NCBI GenBank assembly: GCA_038326655.1
Contig: JBBQKG010000014.1
Location: 10,357 to 74,356 of the forward strand
DNA from: JBBQKG01 sp038326655
GTDB taxonomy: Bacteria; Actinomycetota; Thermoleophilia; Solirubrobacterales; JBBDJG01
Direction of reading: 5' to 3'
DNA length: 64,000 nt
Below the pieces are notes generated by a model, which saw only the letters and a list, made by a program, of their open reading frames with translations, was not told the origin of the DNA and made no database searches. This document shows, in pieces, positions 25,202 to 36,363 of the stretch. The translations under genes and the position numbers were made by a program. The first letter of the stretch is position 1, and each line of letters opens with the position of its first letter.

Positions 25202-25480
25202 CTACGCACGCCGTGCGGGCACGACCGCCTCGCGCTCGGGCCAGTCGAGGTCCTCGCCACAGATCGTGCAGACCTGGTCCGCGAGGGGGCGCACCGTGCC
25301 GCACCGTGGGCACTTCCGCCGCGGCTCCTGGCGCTCCCAGCGATACAGCAGGGCGCCGATCAGGCCGACGACGGGCAGGCAGAACCCGACCAGGAACCAG
25401 ACGAAGAACGAGCTGCCCTTGATCCTCCCGACGATGCCGGTGGCGAGGCCGAAGAAGAAGAGCACGACAAGGAATCCCAT
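25202..25480 (-). CDS. Small membrane protein with C-terminal zinc ribbon
   Basis: A 92-aa protein. Two hydrophobic segments (FLVVLFFFGLATGIVG and FFVWFLVGFCLPVVGLIGAL) are followed by a four-cysteine ribbon, CPRCG and CTICGED, separated by about ten residues. This layout is common in actinobacterial small membrane proteins of unknown function. The ATG at 25480 is the only good start. It sits just upstream of the ilvB leader on the same strand. Confidence 0.72.
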   Translation of the reverse strand: MGFLVVLFFFGLATGIVGRIKGSSFFVWFLVGFCLPVVGLIGALLYRWERQEPRRKCPRCGTVRPLADQVCTICGEDLDWPEREAVVPARRA

Positions 25481-25504
25481 CGCCGCCTTACCTCCTGCCT
25501 TCTC

Positions 25505-25532
25505 GCCTGCTACCGCTCGCCTGCTACCGCTC
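25505..25532. repeat. Tandem 14-bp duplication
   Basis: Two exact copies of GCCTGCTACCGCTC in tandem. The right-hand copy contains the stop codon of the 57-aa membrane ORF, so the duplication copied its last bases and lies in the gap before the zinc-ribbon gene. It is probably a slippage product. Confidence 0.7.
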
Positions 25533-25697
25533 GCGGGGGAGCGACGTGCGCCACGCCCGGAAGACGGCCACCGCGACCACGACGATCAGCGCGAAGAACA
25601 GGACCTTGAAGACGAAGCCGAGGATCATGAAGGTGAGCCAGAGCGCCGCGACCAGCGCCAGCACGGCAATCGCCACGTACAGGCCAGGTTGATCCAC
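25524..25697 (-). CDS. 57-aa two-helix membrane protein
   Basis: A short ORF with GTG start: VDQPGLYVAIAVLALVAALW, then LTFMILGFVFKVLFFALIVVVAVAVF and a basic end RAWRTSLPRER. It would span the membrane once or twice. Codon use matches its neighbours. It lies 10 bases downstream of the secreted hydrolase stop, on the same strand, and 43 bases before the zinc-ribbon membrane protein. Function unknown. Confidence 0.55.
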   Translation of the reverse strand: MDQPGLYVAIAVLALVAALWLTFMILGFVFKVLFFALIVVVAVAVFRAWRTSLPRER

Positions 25698-25707
25698 GAA
25701 ACCTACG

Positions 25708-27744
25708 TTAGCGCCGGCCGAGCAGAGCAGTCGGCGAGCAGCACCGGCCGAGCGCGCGGCCGCGGGCGCGTACGACCCGGCGGAGCTGGAACAAGCCGTT
25801 GACGGCCTCGCCGATGTCGCGCGAGAACGAGAGGCGCAGGCGCCTGTGACCCAGCCGCCCCGCGATCCGGTCGCGCTTCAGGTCGAAAGTGACCGTGCCG
25901 TGCGCGGCCCTGGAGCCCCTCACCCGGAGCCGCAACCGGCCGCGCTTCGAGAGCCTGGCCAGTTCGCCGGAGACAGCCACGCCGGGCACATAGGTGTAGC
26001 GGTCGAGCCGCAGCGAGAGATGCGGCCTCGAGCGCGAGATGAGGCGTCCACCGCGCAGGCCGCCGATCCGCGTGATGTCCCGCTCCTGCTCGGCCTCGAG
26101 CGTCGTGCTGAGCAGCGTCAGGAGGCCGTCGAAGAAGGTCAGCTCGACGGCGCGCACGGTGCGTCCCGCCCGCCCGGGAAGCCGGCGCGGCGTCGCGAGC
26201 GAAGCGAGCGAGCGAGGCGGCACCGGGGTCGGTGGGAAGAGCACGTCCGAGAGGAGCCGCTGCCGCAGCTCGCTGCGCTTCGAGCAGCCCACCACGGGCT
26301 GGCCGGCGAAGAACCGCCGCACGGCGCCGTCCGCGCAACCGGACAGGTCCGCGTCGAGGACGGAGTGGCCGACCTTCGGGATCACGACCACGCTCGCGTG
26401 CGGAAGCCGCGCGGCGAGCGGCCCGTCGTTCTCGATCGGTGTGCGCAGGTCCGCCGCGCCCCCCAGGATCAGCGTCGGCACGTCGGGCAGCTGCCGGGGG
26501 TCCGGTGCGGCCGGCCCGGCGCCGCCGGGCCACGGCGCGCACAGGCGAAGCGTGTCGGTGGCCGCGCCGGTGGCCCGGTCGAACGGGGCAAACGCGGCGT
26601 CCGGGATCGCCTTCGCCTGCGTCTGGGCGGCCTTCAGGCGGTCCTGATAGGCGAGCGTGGGAGTCCACGGCAGCGGGCCGTCCTCACAGGTGGTCGCGGT
26701 GAAGAGCGCCGAGCTGAACACCCGCGGTGGCTCGGGCGGCAGGAAGTCGTGCACCATCGCAATCCGCGCGAGCCGCAGCATCGGGGCGGCGTCTCCGGCG
26801 AGTGCGGCGCGGACGGCGGCGGGGAACGCGGCACGAAGCGGCGGGTCGAAATCGCCCTCGATCAGGATGTCGAGCAGCGACGCGCGGCCGATCCGGCGCA
26901 GGCGCGGCCGGCCGTCGCCACCGACGACGCGCCCGGTCAGCGCACGCGTCTGCAGCCGCCTCGCGAGCCCCCCGAGATCGGCGACCGGGTCCGCCGTGAT
27001 GCCGTCGCAGGAGCGGTTGGCGCACAGGTCGCGCAGCACGCGTGGGATCGCGGCGAACGTGTCTCGGTAGAAGGGGTCGGGGCCGTCGAGGTCCACGAGC
27101 GAGTCGAGCACCAGGCGGTCGGTCTGGGCGGGATAGCGCTGTGCATAGGCGAGCGCGACCTTGGTGCCGTACGAAGTGCCGTAAAGGGTCACCTTGTCGA
27201 GGCCCGCGGCACGGCGGATCGCGTCGATGTCGTCGGCGGAGTCCCACGAGGTATAGAAGCTGCGCGCGGCGCCGATCTGCGCGGCACACGCCGGGATTGC
27301 CTGGAGCGGGTTGCCGACCGGCGGGCGGTCGAGGCTCGGGCAGCGCAGCACGCCCGAGAGTCCGGTTCCGCGCTGGTCGAGCACGATCAGGTCCCGGGTC
27401 CGCAGGGCCGGCTCGATCGTCAGGTAGAAGTCCTCGAGCAGCGGCAGCGCCGCCTGACCGGGGCCGCCGGCCAGCCCGATCACCGCGCTGCGCGGCTGCC
27501 CCGGCGGGGTGCCGTGCTCGGCTGGGAGGCGGATCGCGTGGAGCGGCACCGTGCCCGTCACGCGACCGGTTCGGTCGAGCGGGACCCGGACGATCGCGCA
27601 ATCGATCGGCGCGCCGTGATAGCACGGCTTGAACGGCGAGTCCGCGTGGCCGGCCGCCGGAAGCGCGAGCAGCGCGAGCGCCGCCGACGCAATCGCAACC
27701 GGCAGCCGAGCGCTGGCGCGCCTGCTCGCGCCTGACCGTGGCAT
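25708..27744 (-). CDS. Secreted alpha/beta-hydrolase (TAP-like peptidase)
   Basis: A 678-aa exported hydrolase. A twin-basic N-terminus and hydrophobic stretch ending PAAGHA form a signal peptide. The fold resembles tripeptidyl aminopeptidases: oxyanion motif LAGGPGQAALPL near residue 91, VLDQRGTGLSG, nucleophile Ser191 in YGTSYGTK, acid Asp in LILGGAADLRTPIE and His in VPKVGHSVL. About 190 C-terminal residues form an extra beta-rich, Arg-rich domain (GRLRLRVRGSRAAHGTVTFD) of unknown role. The ATG overlaps the gatB stop by one base, an odd partner for gatB. Confidence 0.82.
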   Translation of the reverse strand: MPRSGASRRASARLPVAIASAALALLALPAAGHADSPFKPCYHGAPIDCAIVRVPLDRTGRVTGTVPLHAIRLPAEHGTPPGQPRSAVIGLAGGPGQAALPLLEDFYLTIEPALRTRDLIVLDQRGTGLSGVLRCPSLDRPPVGNPLQAIPACAAQIGAARSFYTSWDSADDIDAIRRAAGLDKVTLYGTSYGTKVALAYAQRYPAQTDRLVLDSLVDLDGPDPFYRDTFAAIPRVLRDLCANRSCDGITADPVADLGGLARRLQTRALTGRVVGGDGRPRLRRIGRASLLDILIEGDFDPPLRAAFPAAVRAALAGDAAPMLRLARIAMVHDFLPPEPPRVFSSALFTATTCEDGPLPWTPTLAYQDRLKAAQTQAKAIPDAAFAPFDRATGAATDTLRLCAPWPGGAGPAAPDPRQLPDVPTLILGGAADLRTPIENDGPLAARLPHASVVVIPKVGHSVLDADLSGCADGAVRRFFAGQPVVGCSKRSELRQRLLSDVLFPPTPVPPRSLASLATPRRLPGRAGRTVRAVELTFFDGLLTLLSTTLEAEQERDITRIGGLRGGRLISRSRPHLSLRLDRYTYVPGVAVSGELARLSKRGRLRLRVRGSRAAHGTVTFDLKRDRIAGRLGHRRLRLSFSRDIGEAVNGLFQLRRVVRARGRALGRCCSPTALLGRR

Positions 27745-29198
27745 CAGTCGATCCCGAGCTTCCGCCGGATGAGGCGGTTGACCTCCGAGCCGTCGGCGCG
27801 GCCCTTGGTCTCCTTCATGACCGTGCCCACGATCGCACCAGCCGCCTGGAGCTTCCCGTTGCGGATCTGCTCGACCGCCGCCGGGTTCTGGTCGATCGCG
27901 CGCTCGACCAGTCCCTCGAGCTCGCCGCTGTCGGCGATCGGCTTCAGCCCCCTGGCCTCGACCACCGAGGCGGGGTCGCCTCCGGAGCGGGTGAGCTCGG
28001 CGAGCACCTCCTTCGCCGCCGACTGCGAGAGCGACCGGCCCTGGACCATCAGGACCAGCTCGGCGAGGCTCCGCGGCGACAGCTTCGATTCGCGCGGGTC
28101 CTCGACGCCCTGTTCGCGAAGGCGTGCGACCAGCTCGCCGGTGGTCCAGCGCGCGAGGGTCGCAGCGTCGATGCCGTTGCCGGTCGCAAGGGACTCCTCG
28201 AAGAACCGGCCGAGCTGCTCCCAGCCCACGAGCACCGCGGCGGCGTCGGTCGGCAGGCCGAAGTCGCGCTCATAGCGCGCGAGGCGCGCAGCCGGCAGCT
28301 CGGGCAGCGCGGAACGCGCCGCTTCCAGCATCTCCGCCGTGGGCGCGAGCGGCACGAGGTCGGGCTCCGGGAAATATCGGTAGTCGTGGACCTCCTCCTT
28401 CGAGCGAAGCGGCGTGAGCGAGCCGGTGACGGGGTCGAAGTGGAGCGTCTCCTGGACGACCGTGCCGCCGCTGCTCCAGATCTCGATCTGCCGCGCGATC
28501 TCCGCCTCGATTCCCCGTTCCAGGAACCGGAAGCTGTTCATGTTCTTGAGCTCGGTCTTCGTGCGGTACCCCTGCTCACCGGCCTCGCGCACGGACACGT
28601 TGGCATCGCAGCGAAGAGAGCCCTCCTCCATGTTCACGTCGGAGACGCCGATCTGCTTGAGCGTCGTGCGGAGCAGTTGCAGGAAGTCCTTCGCGTCGGC
28701 GGCGGACCGGAGGTCCGGCTCGGTGACGATCTCGACCAGCGGCGTGCCGCCCCGGTTGAAGTCGACCACCGACGCGCCGGCGCCGTGAATCCGCCCGGAC
28801 TCGCCGAGGTGGATCAGCTTCGCCGCGTCCTCCTCGAGGTGGGCGCGGTGGATGCGCACGGTCGGGCCACCCGGCACCGCGAGCATGCCGGTCAAGGCCA
28901 GCGGCACGTCGTACTGGCTGATCTGGTACCCCTTGGGCAGGTCGGGATAGAAGTAGTTCTTGCGGTGGAAGAGCGACCGCGGCGCGACCTCGCACTCGAG
29001 CGCGAGCGCGATCATGAGGCCGAAGTGCACGGCTCTCGCATTCAGTGTCGGAAGCGTGCCGGGATGCCCGAGGCAGATCGGGCACGTGCGGGTGTTCGGC
29101 TCCTCCCCGAACGAGAGCTCGCACCCGCAGAACATCTTCGTACGCGTCTGCAGCTGGACGTGGATCTCCAGCCCGATCACCGGCTCGAACTCAGCCAA
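27744..29198 (-). CDS. gatB: Asp-tRNA(Asn)/Glu-tRNA(Gln) amidotransferase subunit B
   Basis: A 484-aa subunit that phosphorylates the mischarged aminoacyl-tRNA for amidation. The catalytic N-terminal region (FEPVIGLEIHVQLQTRTKMF, zinc-type CGC and CPICLGHPG) and the C-terminal helical plus tail (YqeY-like) domains ending RADGSEVNRLIRRKL are present. The start is TTG at 29198, eight bases inside gatA; the longer open frame upstream has no homology. Last of the gatC-gatA-gatB set. Confidence 0.95.
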   Translation of the reverse strand: MAEFEPVIGLEIHVQLQTRTKMFCGCELSFGEEPNTRTCPICLGHPGTLPTLNARAVHFGLMIALALECEVAPRSLFHRKNYFYPDLPKGYQISQYDVPLALTGMLAVPGGPTVRIHRAHLEEDAAKLIHLGESGRIHGAGASVVDFNRGGTPLVEIVTEPDLRSAADAKDFLQLLRTTLKQIGVSDVNMEEGSLRCDANVSVREAGEQGYRTKTELKNMNSFRFLERGIEAEIARQIEIWSSGGTVVQETLHFDPVTGSLTPLRSKEEVHDYRYFPEPDLVPLAPTAEMLEAARSALPELPAARLARYERDFGLPTDAAAVLVGWEQLGRFFEESLATGNGIDAATLARWTTGELVARLREQGVEDPRESKLSPRSLAELVLMVQGRSLSQSAAKEVLAELTRSGGDPASVVEARGLKPIADSGELEGLVERAIDQNPAAVEQIRNGKLQAAGAIVGTVMKETKGRADGSEVNRLIRRKLGID

Positions 29199-30657
29199 GG
29201 AAGGCCCTCGTCGTGTCGAACGCGATTCGCTGCTCGATCGCGTAGGCGGCGTCGAGCAGCCTGCTCTCGGAGAATGCGGGCCCCGCGATCTGGAAGCCGA
29301 CGGGAAGTCCCGCCTCCGGTCCTCCGCCGTCCGCGGGCCGGGCGAGGCCCGCGGGGATCGAGACCGCCGGGATCCCGGCAAGTGACATCGGCACCGTGCA
29401 GTAGTCCGACATGTACATCGAGAGTGGGTCGCCGGTGCGCTCCCCGAGCTTGAACGCGACCGTCGGCGAGGTCGGCGTCACGACGAAGTCGCAGCGGCCG
29501 AACGCCGCGTCGAAGTCGTCTGCGATTTTCGTGCGGACGCGCTGCGCGCGGCCGTAGTAGGCCTCGTAGAACCCCGCCGAGAGGGCGAACGTGCCCAGCA
29601 TGATCCGGCGCTTCACCTCGGGCCCGAAGCCCTCCGCGCGCGTGCGCTCGTAGAGGTCGAGCAGCGTCCCGCTGCCGTTCCCCTCGGCCCGCAGCCCGTA
29701 GCGGACGCCGTCGTAGCGGGCGAGGTTGGCCGACGCCTCGGCGGGAGCGATCACGTAGTAGGCGGAGATTCCGTGCGGCGCGTGCGGCAGCGTGACCTCC
29801 TCGATCGCGCCACCCAGCTCGGCGATCACTTCGAGCGTGCGGTTGAAGGTGTCGGCCACGCCGCGCTCGATGCCCTCGGCCTCGGGCCCGAGCTCGCGCG
29901 GGACGCCGAACCGCAGGCCCGCGAGGTCGGTCCGGGCGGGCAGCGTCACGTCGTCGGGCAGGCCGAGCGACGTGGAGTCGCACGGATCGGGGCCGGCGAG
30001 GTGACCCAGCAGCAGCGCGGCGTCGGTCACGGTACGGGTGAGCGGCCCGCACTGGTCGAGCGACGAGGCGAAGGCGACCATCCCATAGCGCGACACCGCG
30101 CCGTAGGTCGGCTTCAGCCCGACGATGCCGCAAAGCGCGGCCGGCTGGCGGATCGATCCACCGGTGTCGGTGCCGATCGCCCACGGCGCGAGGCCGCCCG
30201 CGACCGCCGCGGCCGAGCCGCCGCTCGAGCCGCCCGGGACACGCTCGCGGTCCCAAGGATTGCGGACGGGACCATAGGCGGAGTTCTCGTTGGAAGAGCC
30301 CATCGCGAACTCGTCCATGTTTGTCTTGCCCAGCATCGAGGCGCCGGCGTCGAAGAGCTTCCTCACCGCGGTCGCCGTGTAGGGCGGCGCGTAGTCCTCG
30401 AGCACGCGCGACGCCGCGGTGGTCGGGACTCCCTCCGTGCAGAAGAGGTCCTTGATCGCGATCGGCACGCCGGCAAGCGGGACTCCGCCGCCTGGGCCGG
30501 GCACGTGCTCGGATTTCCAGAGAAAGGCACCGAGCTGGTCGTCGAGCGCCGCGATGCGATCGGCGTAGGCCTCGAACAGCTCCGCTGCCGCGAGGTCGCC
30601 CCCGCGCAGCCGCGCGACGGCCTCGGAGGCCGAGAGCGCGATCACCTCTCTGCTCAC
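29191..30657 (-). CDS. gatA: Asp-tRNA(Asn)/Glu-tRNA(Gln) amidotransferase subunit A
   Basis: The amidase-signature glutaminase subunit, 488 aa. The Ser-cisSer-Lys triad is placed at K69 (PIAIKDLF), S144 (PGGSSGGSAAA) and S168 (TDTGGSIRQPA); these spacings (75 and 24) match the family. The GTG start overlaps the gatC stop in GTGA, and the end overlaps gatB by eight bases, so the three subunits are translated together. Confidence 0.96.
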   Translation of the reverse strand: MSREVIALSASEAVARLRGGDLAAAELFEAYADRIAALDDQLGAFLWKSEHVPGPGGGVPLAGVPIAIKDLFCTEGVPTTAASRVLEDYAPPYTATAVRKLFDAGASMLGKTNMDEFAMGSSNENSAYGPVRNPWDRERVPGGSSGGSAAAVAGGLAPWAIGTDTGGSIRQPAALCGIVGLKPTYGAVSRYGMVAFASSLDQCGPLTRTVTDAALLLGHLAGPDPCDSTSLGLPDDVTLPARTDLAGLRFGVPRELGPEAEGIERGVADTFNRTLEVIAELGGAIEEVTLPHAPHGISAYYVIAPAEASANLARYDGVRYGLRAEGNGSGTLLDLYERTRAEGFGPEVKRRIMLGTFALSAGFYEAYYGRAQRVRTKIADDFDAAFGRCDFVVTPTSPTVAFKLGERTGDPLSMYMSDYCTVPMSLAGIPAVSIPAGLARPADGGGPEAGLPVGFQIAGPAFSESRLLDAAYAIEQRIAFDTTRAFLG

Positions 30658-30938
30658 CGGCCGGGAGTGGGGGCGCGGAAGCCGCCGGCCGCGGGATCGG
30701 GCGCATACGCGAGGACACGCTCCTTCGGCAGGCTCGGACGCGGCTCGTCAGGCCGCAGCACGTTCTCGAGCTCGACCACGTGCGAGGTCGGCCGGACACC
30801 GTCGAGATCGAGCTCCGAGATCTTCTCGATGTGGCCGAGCACCCCCGAGAGCTCGCGGGACATCCGGTCGATCTCGTCCTCAGCGAGGCGAAGGCGAGCC
30901 AGGCGGGCGACGTGGAGGACTTGGTCGCGGTCGATCAT
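30654..30938 (-). CDS. gatC: Asp-tRNA(Asn)/Glu-tRNA(Gln) amidotransferase subunit C
   Basis: The 94-aa linker subunit wrapping GatA and GatB. It starts MIDRDQVLHVARLARLRLAE, continues with the helical pair LSGVLGHIEKISELDLDGV, then VVELENVLRPDEP, the standard GatC pattern. The ATG at 30938 is the family start; an open frame extends upstream but overlaps the terminator of the cold-shock gene. First gene of gatC-A-B. Confidence 0.93.
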   Translation of the reverse strand: MIDRDQVLHVARLARLRLAEDEIDRMSRELSGVLGHIEKISELDLDGVRPTSHVVELENVLRPDEPRPSLPKERVLAYAPDPAAGGFRAPTPGR

Positions 30939-30980
30939 CGGGCGAATGTTAGTCGGGCTCCGCAGCCGCTTCGGCCCCCT

Positions 30981-31012
30981 GAAAAGCAAGAGCCCCTCTC
31001 GGAGAGGGGCCC
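30981..31012 (-). terminator. Intrinsic terminator after the cold-shock gene
   Basis: On the minus strand GCCCCTCTC and GAGAGGGGC arms, one base apart at the apex (effective loop about 5), are followed by CTTGCTTTTC. It lies about 30 bases past the cold-shock stop and 43 bases before gatC, so it should insulate the gat operon. Confidence 0.75.
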
Positions 31013-31042
31013 TCAAGCGGCTGTCTCGGTCAGCTCCTGGGT

Positions 31043-31243
31043 CTAAGCGTGGCGGACCTCCGACGCCTGAAGCCCCTTGGGGCCCTCCGTGATCTCGAAC
31101 GACACGCGTTGTCCCTGCTCCAGGGACTTGTAGCCGTCCTGCTCGATCTGCGAGAAGTGCACGAAAACGTCGTCGCCTTCTTCCCGTTCGATGAAACCGA
31201 ACCCCTTCTCGTTGCTGAACCACTTGACGGTCCCTTCGGGCAC
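31043..31243 (-). CDS. Cold-shock domain protein
   Basis: A 66-aa CspA-family single-stranded nucleic-acid-binding protein with RNP1 (KGFGFIERE) and RNP2 (DVFVHFSQI), starting PEGTVKWFSNEKGFGF. The GTG at 31243 is preceded by AGGAGGAGCA, deciding this start over an upstream ATG. It is a single-gene unit closed by a terminator at 30981-31012. The family number (CspA/B/C) cannot be assigned. Confidence 0.95.
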   Translation of the reverse strand: MPEGTVKWFSNEKGFGFIEREEGDDVFVHFSQIEQDGYKSLEQGQRVSFEITEGPKGLQASEVRHA

Positions 31244-31349
31244 TGCTCCTCCTAACGTGCAACGCGGGCGCAACGCCGCGCCCGCGTGACTCTCTCCACA
31301 ACGCGCGCAAGCCTACCGAAACCAGGCGCCGGATTGCACGGCACGGGCG

Positions 31350-31366
31350 GCGCTGGACACCAGCGC
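31350..31366 (-). terminator. Hairpin at the end of the membrane-protein gene
   Basis: GCGCTGG and CCAGCGC arms with a 3-base loop begin within the stop codon of the preceding minus-strand gene. There is no T-run. It is probably a transcript end. Confidence 0.45.
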
Positions 31367-31974
31367 TAGGCAGTCGGCGGAGGCGTGCTCTCGGGGTGCG
31401 GATCGTCGCCCGGCTCGGCGGCGGGCGAAGGCACTTCGGCGGTCCCCGAGCCGGCGTGTGGCGCGGGCGCGGGACGGCGCGCGTAGCGGGATTGCAGCTG
31501 GTCCCTCGCGCTGTCGAAAGTGGTCCCCTCCTCCTTCATGCTGTCCCAGCCGCCGAAGGCGACGAGCGCGCTCGCGATCAGCGCCAGGAAGATCCCGAAC
31601 TGCAGGCTGATCAGGTCGTTCGGACCCGGCTGGAAGAGCATGCGCAGCAGCACCATCAGCACCGCCGCGATCCCGAGCGAGGCGGTGATCGCGCTCGCTG
31701 CGACCGGAAGCGCGACGGTGCGGGAGGTCGCGGTCAGCACTGCCAGCGCGATCGCGGCAACCGCGGCCGCGAGCATGATCAGGTTCGCGATGAACCCGAA
31801 GAAGCCCTCACCGTCCCACGCGCCGAAATTGCCCTGGACCTTCACGGTCGTGCCGAGCGGGAGCGTGATCGAAGTCCCGGCGCTGTACCAGTCGACGAGG
31901 AACAGGGCGATCAGCAGCAGCACGCCACCGACCGCCGCGATCAGCTCCCCGCGTCTCAGCTTGCCCAGATCCAT
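31366..31974 (-). CDS. Four-helix membrane protein, unknown function
   Basis: A 202-aa protein with about four hydrophobic segments (LIAAVGGVLLLIALFLVDWY, FIANLIMLAAAVAAIALAVL, ALPVAASAITASLGIAAVLM, FGIFLALIASALVAFGGW) and a polar, Pro-rich C-terminal tail. The first loop contains a W-Y-S motif common to a family found in Solirubrobacterales-type genomes. It sits 13 bases after folD on the same strand, so it may be cotranscribed with it. No function is recognised. Confidence 0.7.
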   Translation of the reverse strand: MDLGKLRRGELIAAVGGVLLLIALFLVDWYSAGTSITLPLGTTVKVQGNFGAWDGEGFFGFIANLIMLAAAVAAIALAVLTATSRTVALPVAASAITASLGIAAVLMVLLRMLFQPGPNDLISLQFGIFLALIASALVAFGGWDSMKEEGTTFDSARDQLQSRYARRPAPAPHAGSGTAEVPSPAAEPGDDPHPESTPPPTA

Positions 31975-31987
31975 CGCGGCAATCCTC

Positions 31988-32851
31988 CTAGACGGATCGG
32001 ACCGACAGCTGCATCCACGCCGCCTGAAGGGTGTTCTGCAGGAGCATCGCGATCGTCATCGGCCCCACTCCGCCCGGCACGGGCGTGATCGCCCCGGCGA
32101 CCCGCGCGGCTGAGTCGAAATCGACGTCTCCCGTGACGCCGCGCTCCGTGCGGGTTGTACCGACGTCGATCACGGTCGCGCCCGGCTTGACCATCTCGCC
32201 GGTGATCAGGCCCGCTCGCCCGACCGCCGCCACGAGCACGTCGCCCCGGCGGCAAACCGCGCCGAGGTCACGGGTGCGCGAGTGGCAGTGCGTGACGGTC
32301 GCGTTCTGTGCGAGGAGCAGCGAGGCCACCGGCTTTCCGACCAGGTTTGAGCGCCCGACGACGACCGCCTCGGCACCTTCGAGCTCCGTGCCGGCACGCC
32401 GCAGCAGCTCCATCACTCCGCGCGGGGTAGCGGACACGAGCGCCTCCCGCCCCTGCACGAGCAGGCCGGCGTTGGTCGGCGTCAGCCCGTCTACGTCCTT
32501 CTGGGGGTCGATCGCGGCGACCACGTGCGCGGGGTCGATCGACGGCGGGAGCGGCAGCTGCACGATGAAGCCGTGCACGGTGTCGGTCCCGTTCAGGTCC
32601 TCGACGAGCTCCAGCAGCTGCTCCTCGGGCGTGTCGGCGGGCAGCTCGTGCCCGATCGAGCGGATCCCCACCTCCTCGCACGCACGGTGCTTGCCCGCGA
32701 CGTAGATCTTGGACGCCGGATCGTCTCCGACCAGCACGGTCGCGAGCCCCGGCGCATCCCCGAAGCGCTCGCGATACTCGTCGACGCCGCGGCGGACCTC
32801 GAGGCGCACCTCCGCGGCGATCGCCTTCCCGTCGATGATCTGGGCAGCCAT
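31988..32851 (-). CDS. folD: Methylenetetrahydrofolate dehydrogenase/cyclohydrolase
   Basis: Bifunctional one-carbon enzyme of 287 aa. It shows the FolD signature regions: VGDDPASKIYVAGKHRACEEVG with the active-site Lys, VQLPLPPSIDP, PQKDVDGLTPTNAG, and the NADP-binding VVVGRSNLVGKPVASLLL with PVPGGVGPMTIAMLLQNT near the end. The ATG at 32851 lies 14 bases after the helicase stop, in the same minus-strand run. Confidence 0.95.
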   Translation of the reverse strand: MAAQIIDGKAIAAEVRLEVRRGVDEYRERFGDAPGLATVLVGDDPASKIYVAGKHRACEEVGIRSIGHELPADTPEEQLLELVEDLNGTDTVHGFIVQLPLPPSIDPAHVVAAIDPQKDVDGLTPTNAGLLVQGREALVSATPRGVMELLRRAGTELEGAEAVVVGRSNLVGKPVASLLLAQNATVTHCHSRTRDLGAVCRRGDVLVAAVGRAGLITGEMVKPGATVIDVGTTRTERGVTGDVDFDSAARVAGAITPVPGGVGPMTIAMLLQNTLQAAWMQLSVRSV

Positions 32852-32865
32852 GGGCGCCGTGAAGG

Positions 32866-35069
<2,204 letters not shown>

Positions 35070-35070
<1 letters not shown>

Positions 35071-35807
35071 TAGCCGCCTGCCGGGTGCTGGCCCTGGTCG
35101 CGCCGCAACGGGCGGACGTCAGCCTGCTTCGGCTCCGTCCCGGTGAGGTCGGCGACCAGGTGCTCGAGTTGCGTGATCCGGTCGGCCAGGCCGCGCATCG
35201 CATCGGCGACCGGATCCGGCAGGTGGAGCCAGTCCGTGTCGGGTCCCTCGGGCCGGCGCCCATCCACGCGCACCGGGTGGCCGGGGTTCCCCACCACGGT
35301 CGAGTTCGGCGGCACGTCGTGGATCACGACCGAGTTCGCGCCGACCTTCGCGCCATGGCCGATCGTGATGGGGCCGAGCAGCTTCGCGCCCGAGCCGATC
35401 GTGACGTTGTCCTCGACGGTCGGGTGTCGCTTCCCGGTCGCGAAGCCGGTGCCACCGAGGGTCACGCCCTGAAACAGCGTGACGCGATCGCCGATCTCCG
35501 CCGTCTCGCCCACCACGACCCCGCTGCCGTGGTCGATGAACAGCTCGGACCCGATGCGCGCCGCGGGGTGGATCTCGACTCCGGTGGCGACCCGGCCCAT
35601 GTAGGCGACCAGCCGCGGCACGACCGGCACCTCCGCGTGGTGAAGTGCGTGCGCCACCCGGTGGCTCAGGATCGCCTGCACTCCCGGGTACGTGAGCACG
35701 ATCTCGAGCGTGCCGACGCCCCGCGCCGCCGGGTCCCGGTCCCGCGCGGCGGCGACGTCCTCGCGGAGCTCTCTGGCCACGCGGGCGAGGCTGCGAAGGC
35801 CTCTCAT
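35070..35807 (-). CDS. cysE: Serine O-acetyltransferase
   Basis: Makes O-acetylserine for cysteine synthesis; 245 aa, a compact EpsC/CysE type. The left-handed beta-helix carries the catalytic His-Asp region (ELFIDHGSGVVVGETAEIGD) and GVTLGGTG. The C-terminus extends beyond the usual end by a helix and finishes HPAGG, instead of the terminal Ile by which classical SAT docks into CysK. The ATG overlaps the stop of the upstream E1-like gene in ATGA. The cysK gene lies just upstream, so the group is a cysteine-synthesis unit. Confidence 0.92.
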
Positions 35808-36322
35808 CGGACCGCCTCGACGGGTAAGGCGAGGAGTGTGCGGACCGCCTCGGCGCCCAGCGCCGCGCCGTCCCGGCCGGCGGGTCGCAGCACGGGCACG
35901 CCGGCGCCAGCGAGTGCTTCCGCGACTTCGGCGGCGGCGGTGCAGTCGAGCGCGAGGTCCTGGCCCGCGGCGATCGCGGCGGCGTTCTGGGAGTCCACGT
36001 GAACGGGATAGCTCTCGGTGTGGACCTCGGGGTTCAACAATCCGAGCTTGCCTGCGAGCGTGTCCGCCTTGCCCTGGCCGACATCGGGCGTGTAGTAGAC
36101 CGTCTGCGCGGCGAGGTCACCGAGGCCCACCGCGGCCCCGTCAACCACTCCGACGTAGCCGACGCCGCAGGAGGCAAGGTGCGCGGCGGCCGCGGCGCCC
36201 GCGGCGCCCGCGCCGATCACGATCGCGCGCGAGCGCTTGAGCCGCTCCTGGCCATCCACGCCGATCTCCTCGATCTGCGTCGCATAGCGCTCGTGCTCTG
36301 AATCCGAGAGGCCGTCACTCAC
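35804..36322 (-). CDS. Degenerate, truncated ThiF/MoeB-like E1 protein
   Basis: A 172-aa protein aligned by eye with the N-terminal adenylation domain of MoeB/ThiF: HERYATQIEEIGVDGQERL, nucleotide loop VIGAGAAGAAAAAHLASCGV, VVDGAAVGL, and GQGKADTLAGKLGLLNPEV. The catalytic Arg of the NLQRQ motif is replaced (DLAAQ), the Asp of DCTDN is Ala (DCTAA), and the zinc cysteines and transfer Cys are missing because the protein ends early. It is therefore probably inactive as an E1 and may be a regulatory or scaffold remnant. It is coupled to cysE and lies 41 bases after cysK. Confidence 0.75.
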   Translation of the reverse strand: MSDGLSDSEHERYATQIEEIGVDGQERLKRSRAIVIGAGAAGAAAAAHLASCGVGYVGVVDGAAVGLGDLAAQTVYYTPDVGQGKADTLAGKLGLLNPEVHTESYPVHVDSQNAAAIAAGQDLALDCTAAAEVAEALAGAGVPVLRPAGRDGAALGAEAVRTLLALPVEAVR

Positions 36323-36363
36323 AAGCTAAGGGTACGCGACGCCTCCGCCGCTTCCGTGGCGTG

